Shown one piece after another: positions 31,212 to 34,328 of a stretch of 34,328 nucleotides of DNA. The notes beneath the pieces were generated by a model. That model had not been told where the DNA came from. It saw nothing but the letters and a program-made list of their open reading frames with translations, and did not search any database. A program made the translations under genes and the position numbers. Each line of letters starts with the position of its first letter. Within the stretch, counting starts at the first letter, position 1. Source of the DNA: Gemmatimonadaceae bacterium (GTDB lineage Bacteria > Gemmatimonadota > Gemmatimonadetes > Gemmatimonadales > Gemmatimonadaceae); the NCBI GenBank assembly GCA_025928335.1, contig JAICJQ010000027.1, positions 1 to 34,328 of the forward strand, written 5' to 3'.

Positions 31212-32238
31212 GCGTGTGAGCGTTCGAGAGCATTTGCGCGCCGGTCAGGTCATTCCGGCGCATCCCCTCGCTCTGACGGAGTCCCGGACGCTCGACGAAA
31301 CGCGACAGCGTGGGCTCACGCGCTACTATATAGATGCCGGCGCCGGCGGCGTCGCCGTGGGTGTGCACACGACACAATTCGCGATTCGGGATTCCGCGGT
31401 CGGTCTCTATCGCCCGGTGCTCGAACTCGCGGCGGAAGAAGCGCGCGGCGCGCTCGCCGGTGTTGACCGCCCCTTTGCGCTCATCGCCGGCGTCTGCGGC
31501 CACACTGCGCAAGCCCGCACCGAAGCCGACATCGCCGCGGCGCTCGGCTACGACGCAGGCTTGATCAGCCTCGGGGATTGGCGTCACGAGACCGAGGCGG
31601 ACCTGCTCGATCATTGTCGAGTGATCGCCGAGCTCATTCCAGTGTTCGGGTTCTATCTCCAACCGGCCGTGGGCGGGCGCGTGTTGTCGTACGCGTTCTG
31701 GCGCGAGTTCGCGGAAATTCCGAACGTCTGGGCGATCAAGATTGCGCCCTTCAATCGCTATCAGACGATCGACGTCGTGCGCGCGGTCGTCGAGGCGGGG
31801 CGCGACGACATCGCGCTGTACACGGGGAACGACGACAACATCGTCGCCGATCTTCTGACGCCATTCCCGATCAACGTCGGAGGTTCGACGGTTCTTCGCT
31901 GGATCGATGGCGGGTTGCTCGGCCAGTGGGCCGTGTGGACGCGCGGCGCGGTCTCGCTCCTGACGGCAATCAAGGCGGCCCGGGTGACGGGCGAAGTCGC
32001 GCCGACGCTGCTGTCGCACGGTGCCGCGCTGACTGACGCAAACGCCGCGGTGTTCGACGCGGCGCACGGATTCCGGGGATGCATTCCCGGGATTCACGAA
32101 GTGCTGCGTCGACAGGGATTGCTCGACGGGATTTGGTGTCTCGATCCGCACGAGACGATGTCGCCGGGGCAGGCGGACGAGATCACGCGTGTCTGGCGCA
32201 GCTATCCCGAGGTCACCGACGACGAGCTGTCGTCTTGA
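31198..32238 (+). CDS. DapA/dihydrodipicolinate synthase-family aldolase
   Basis: 346 residues from the ATG at 31198. It has the (beta/alpha)8 features of class I pyruvate-type aldolases: GVAVGVHTTQFAIRD near 51-65 (in place of GTTGE), LIAGVCGHTAQARTEADIAA near 95-114, FGFYLQP with Tyr153, and Schiff-base Lys181 in VWAIKIAPFNRYQT. LYTGNDDNIVADLLTPFPIN follows. The N-terminus is longer than in DapA and the substrate-entry motif differs, so lysine synthesis is unlikely. Co-translation with the epimerase suggests cleavage or dehydration of a sugar acid. It converges with the MscS gene, with 10 bases between stops. Confidence 0.9.
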   Translation: MAGSERVSVREHLRAGQVIPAHPLALTESRTLDETRQRGLTRYYIDAGAGGVAVGVHTTQFAIRDSAVGLYRPVLELAAEEARGALAGVDRPFALIAGVCGHTAQARTEADIAAALGYDAGLISLGDWRHETEADLLDHCRVIAELIPVFGFYLQPAVGGRVLSYAFWREFAEIPNVWAIKIAPFNRYQTIDVVRAVVEAGRDDIALYTGNDDNIVADLLTPFPINVGGSTVLRWIDGGLLGQWAVWTRGAVSLLTAIKAARVTGEVAPTLLSHGAALTDANAAVFDAAHGFRGCIPGIHEVLRRQGLLDGIWCLDPHETMSPGQADEITRVWRSYPEVTDDELSS

Positions 32239-32248
32239 AGAGGACGAC

Positions 32249-33352
32249 TTACGACTGCTCGGTCGGCTGCGTGATCGCGACGTCTTTCGCGAGCGGGCCT
32301 TCGTGGTAGACCGTGCGGCTCGGGAACGCGAACGAGACGTTCTCCGAGGCGAACCGGCGCAGGATTTCGAGGTTGATGGCCTGCTGGATGTCCATGAACT
32401 TTTTGTAATCCGGATCGAGCACGTAGTACACGTTCTCGATTCGGACGGACGACTCGCCGAAGCTCGCGACATGCGAGCGGTCGAACTGCACGGGCTTCTG
32501 GGACGTCACGATTTGCTCGACGATCTTGGGGATTCGCGTGAGCAGCTCGGGCGGCGTGTTGAAGGTCACGTCGAGGTTGAACACCACGCGACGCTGATGC
32601 ATGCGCCGCAGGTTACGCAGCTTGCTCTTGAGCAGATCGGCGTTGCCGACGATCACCTGTTCGCCGTTCACGCTGCGAATACGGGTTGTCTTGAGGCCGA
32701 TGTGCTCGACGACGCCGGTGATGGTATCCACGCCGATCGTGTCGCCGACGTCGAACGGTTTGTCGAAGACAATGGCGAGCGCGGCCAGGATATCGCCGAG
32801 GACGTTCTGCACCGCGAGGGCGAGCGCGATGCCGCCGACGCCAAGTCCGGTGATCAGCGGCGCGACGGCGAGACCGAATACGGTCTGCAGCGCCGTGAGG
32901 CCGATCATGATCCAGAGAATGACCTTGGCACCGACGCCCATCGCCGTGACCATGGCGATGCTCGCGCGATCGTGCGTCGCCGTACGGTGCTCGAGGTAGT
33001 GCTTCACCCAGAAGCCGACCGCCGCGGCGCCCCAGACCGCGGCTTGCCAAAGCACGACGAGTTTCGCGATCGATTGGAAATAGGTCGCGGCGCGCGCGCT
33101 CATCTCCAGTTGAGCGAATCCCGCGAACAGCGCGACGACCAACAGCACCCACTTTCGCGTTTCGCGAATGAGCTCGACGATCATGTCGTCGATCTGATTC
33201 GTCGTGCGCGCGGCGAGAGCGCCGAGCCGCGACACGAGGACATGACGAAGGAGGAGCGCGAAGACGAAAAAAACCGCCGCGGTGGCGGCGCCGGTCAGCC
33301 AGGACTGGATCGGATTGTAGAGGAACTGGCGATGGAGGAGGTCTAGGGGCAC
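32249..33352 (-). CDS. MscS-family mechanosensitive ion channel
   Basis: 367 residues starting at GTG. Helices lie near 17-38, 65-85, 93-115 and 133-160. The pore helix and MscS core are clear: GLGVGGIALALAVQNVLGDI then LAALAIVFDKPFDVGDTIGV. The cytoplasmic beta domain follows with GVVEHIGLKTTRIRSVNGEQ and VIVGNADLLKSKLRN. The rest is the vestibule cage and a short tail. It opens under membrane tension to release solutes. The gene lies 37 bases after the recQ stop on the same strand. Confidence 0.93.
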   Translation of the reverse strand: MPLDLLHRQFLYNPIQSWLTGAATAAVFFVFALLLRHVLVSRLGALAARTTNQIDDMIVELIRETRKWVLLVVALFAGFAQLEMSARAATYFQSIAKLVVLWQAAVWGAAAVGFWVKHYLEHRTATHDRASIAMVTAMGVGAKVILWIMIGLTALQTVFGLAVAPLITGLGVGGIALALAVQNVLGDILAALAIVFDKPFDVGDTIGVDTITGVVEHIGLKTTRIRSVNGEQVIVGNADLLKSKLRNLRRMHQRRVVFNLDVTFNTPPELLTRIPKIVEQIVTSQKPVQFDRSHVASFGESSVRIENVYYVLDPDYKKFMDIQQAINLEILRRFASENVSFAFPSRTVYHEGPLAKDVAITQPTEQS

Positions 33353-33389
33353 AGCATATGATAATTCGCCCGCGACGACTTCGTTGCGG

Positions 33390-34328
33390 CTAGGCGCCCA
33401 ACGAACGCTCTTCCGTCGCCATGGCCGCCGAGACGCGCCGGCGAACTACGGCGGTTTCGCCGTCGCACGCGTCGCAGTTGCCGCACTCCCAATCCGCATC
33501 GACGTCCTCGCCGAAATACTCGAGGATGAACCGCGTCCGACAACGGGCGCTCTGGCAGTAGTTGATCATCGCGCGGAGCTTCGCCCGGTCCTGGATGCGG
33601 CGTTCCTCGTAGTCGGTGAGATCGGCGCTCAGGTTGACCTGCGTCAACTTGTCGCGAAGCCGCTCCCAACTGCCGCCGCGATACTCTCGCACGAGGCCGT
33701 GGCGCTTGAGGAGCACGAGGACGATGCGCGCCTTGCGTCGCGCGACGCCGGATTTGTCGGCGATATCGTCGAGGAGGATCGTCTCCTCCAACGGGACCTG
33801 TTCGAGCACGATGGCGACCTTCGCCGCCTCCTCGACATCCGGATATTTCCCGCCGAGAAAGTAGGACTGCACTCGACTGTCCTCGACTCGGTAGAGTGCG
33901 GTACACACCGCCGGCAAACCATCACGCCCGGCACGGCCGGCTTCCTGGTAGTACGACTCCACCGAGCCGGGGAAGTGGTAGTGCACGACGAAGCGAAGAT
34001 CCTGCTTGTCGATGCCGAGTCCAAAGGCGTTCGTCGCGATGATTGCCTTGAACTCGTTGGCCATGAAGCGGTCCTGCGTCTGCTTCCGGTCCGACCCGCC
34101 CATTTTCCCGTGATACAGTCCGACGGGATAGTCAACCTTGAACCGATCGTACAAGCGCTCGGCTTCACGCACGGTGGCGACGTAAATCACGCCGACGCCT
34201 TCGGTGTCGCGAAGAACCTCTTCGACCGCGGCGTCCTTCATCGCCTGATTGACCGTGCGCTTCACCTCGAACCGCAGATTCGGTCGCGCGAAACCGGTCA
34301 CCGTGATGCGAGGCTGGTTCATGCCGAG
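33390..34328 (-). CDS. recQ: ATP-dependent DNA helicase RecQ, 5' part missing at the window edge
   Basis: The frame is open to the last base, so the N-terminal helicase lobe lies outside; an internal Met near 34322 is not the start. Visible are the second helicase lobe with motif IV region GVGVIYVATVREAERLY, LYHGKMGGSDRKQTQDRFM, motif V ATNAFGLGIDKQDLRFVVHY and motif VI YYQEAGRAGRDG. The RecQ zinc domain has Cys residues in INYCQSARCRTRFI and CGNCDAC. The gene ends about 30 residues after the last Cys, so there is no HRDC domain: a short RecQ. It unwinds branched DNA in recombination and replication repair. Confidence 0.93.
   Translation of the reverse strand, partial: LGMNQPRITVTGFARPNLRFEVKRTVNQAMKDAAVEEVLRDTEGVGVIYVATVREAERLYDRFKVDYPVGLYHGKMGGSDRKQTQDRFMANEFKAIIATNAFGLGIDKQDLRFVVHYHFPGSVESYYQEAGRAGRDGLPAVCTALYRVEDSRVQSYFLGGKYPDVEEAAKVAIVLEQVPLEETILLDDIADKSGVARRKARIVLVLLKRHGLVREYRGGSWERLRDKLTQVNLSADLTDYEERRIQDRAKLRAMINYCQSARCRTRFILEYFGEDVDADWECGNCDACDGETAVVRRRVSAAMATEERSLGA

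Noticed and set aside
31177-32472. 431-residue open frame on the minus strand
   Set aside because: It overlaps the DapA-like gene and the MscS 3' end in another frame, has a low-complexity Arg/Ser start and no recognisable domain.

Overview
GC-rich, densely coded bacterial chromosomal DNA with short intergenic gaps (none over 300 bases) and no rRNA, tRNA, CRISPR array or insertion sequence that I can see. Lineage is inference: a LytS/LytTR two-component pair, a Tat-exported amidase, many exported lipoproteins and dispersed palindromes beginning with the GTCATCCTGAG sequence together suggest Gemmatimonadota or a relative such as Acidobacteriota. I did not find a marker gene that settles this.

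Region 1 (1-8450, minus strand) is a gas vesicle operon. After a truncated proline-rich lipoprotein gene at the left edge, reading in transcription order from the right, it runs: deoxynucleoside kinase, gvpG, a tandem ArsA/Get3-like ATPase, a GvpL/F protein, a GvpS-like protein, a second GvpL/F protein, gvpK, gvpJ, gvpA and a soluble GAF-PAS-PAS histidine kinase. Most junctions overlap by 1-17 nt or are separated by a few bases. The usual gvpN, gvpO and gvpC are not visible. The ArsA-like double ATPase is the only ATPase among the structural genes.

Region 2 (8467-10680, minus) is a four-gene redox operon: two small multi-helix membrane proteins, one with four helix-associated histidines as in b-type cytochromes, followed by two Tat-targeted Rieske proteins of different type. 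A 10-bp inverted repeat separates it from the gas vesicle operon.

Region 3 (10800-16506) is regulatory: a degenerate histidine-kinase-like protein, a FliA/WhiG-family sigma factor, an acetamidase-like lipoprotein translationally coupled to an NtrC-type regulator, a FlgM-like anti-sigma candidate preceded by a good sigma-28-type promoter, and a TIGR01777 epimerase whose stop codon lies in a tandem repeat. No flagellar structural gene is present.

Region 4 (16511-21930) holds a LytTR regulator and its LytS-type kinase, a Tat-exported amidase whose 5' end abuts a second copy of the dispersed palindrome, and a zinc-ribbon membrane protein overlapping an SPFH/prohibitin gene.

Region 5 (22140-26858, minus) looks like a metal (perhaps copper) handling set: a His/Cys-rich exported protein, a TonB-dependent receptor, a BNR-repeat lipoprotein with a CPCC motif and a Met/His-rich loop, and a TlpA-like thioredoxin lipoprotein.

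Region 6 (27047-34328) is mixed housekeeping and metabolism: a single-domain response regulator, a conserved hypothetical, an SDR with substituted catalytic residues next to a cupin, OsmC, a SufE / NAD-epimerase / DapA-like operon, an MscS channel, and the 3' part of recQ at the right edge.
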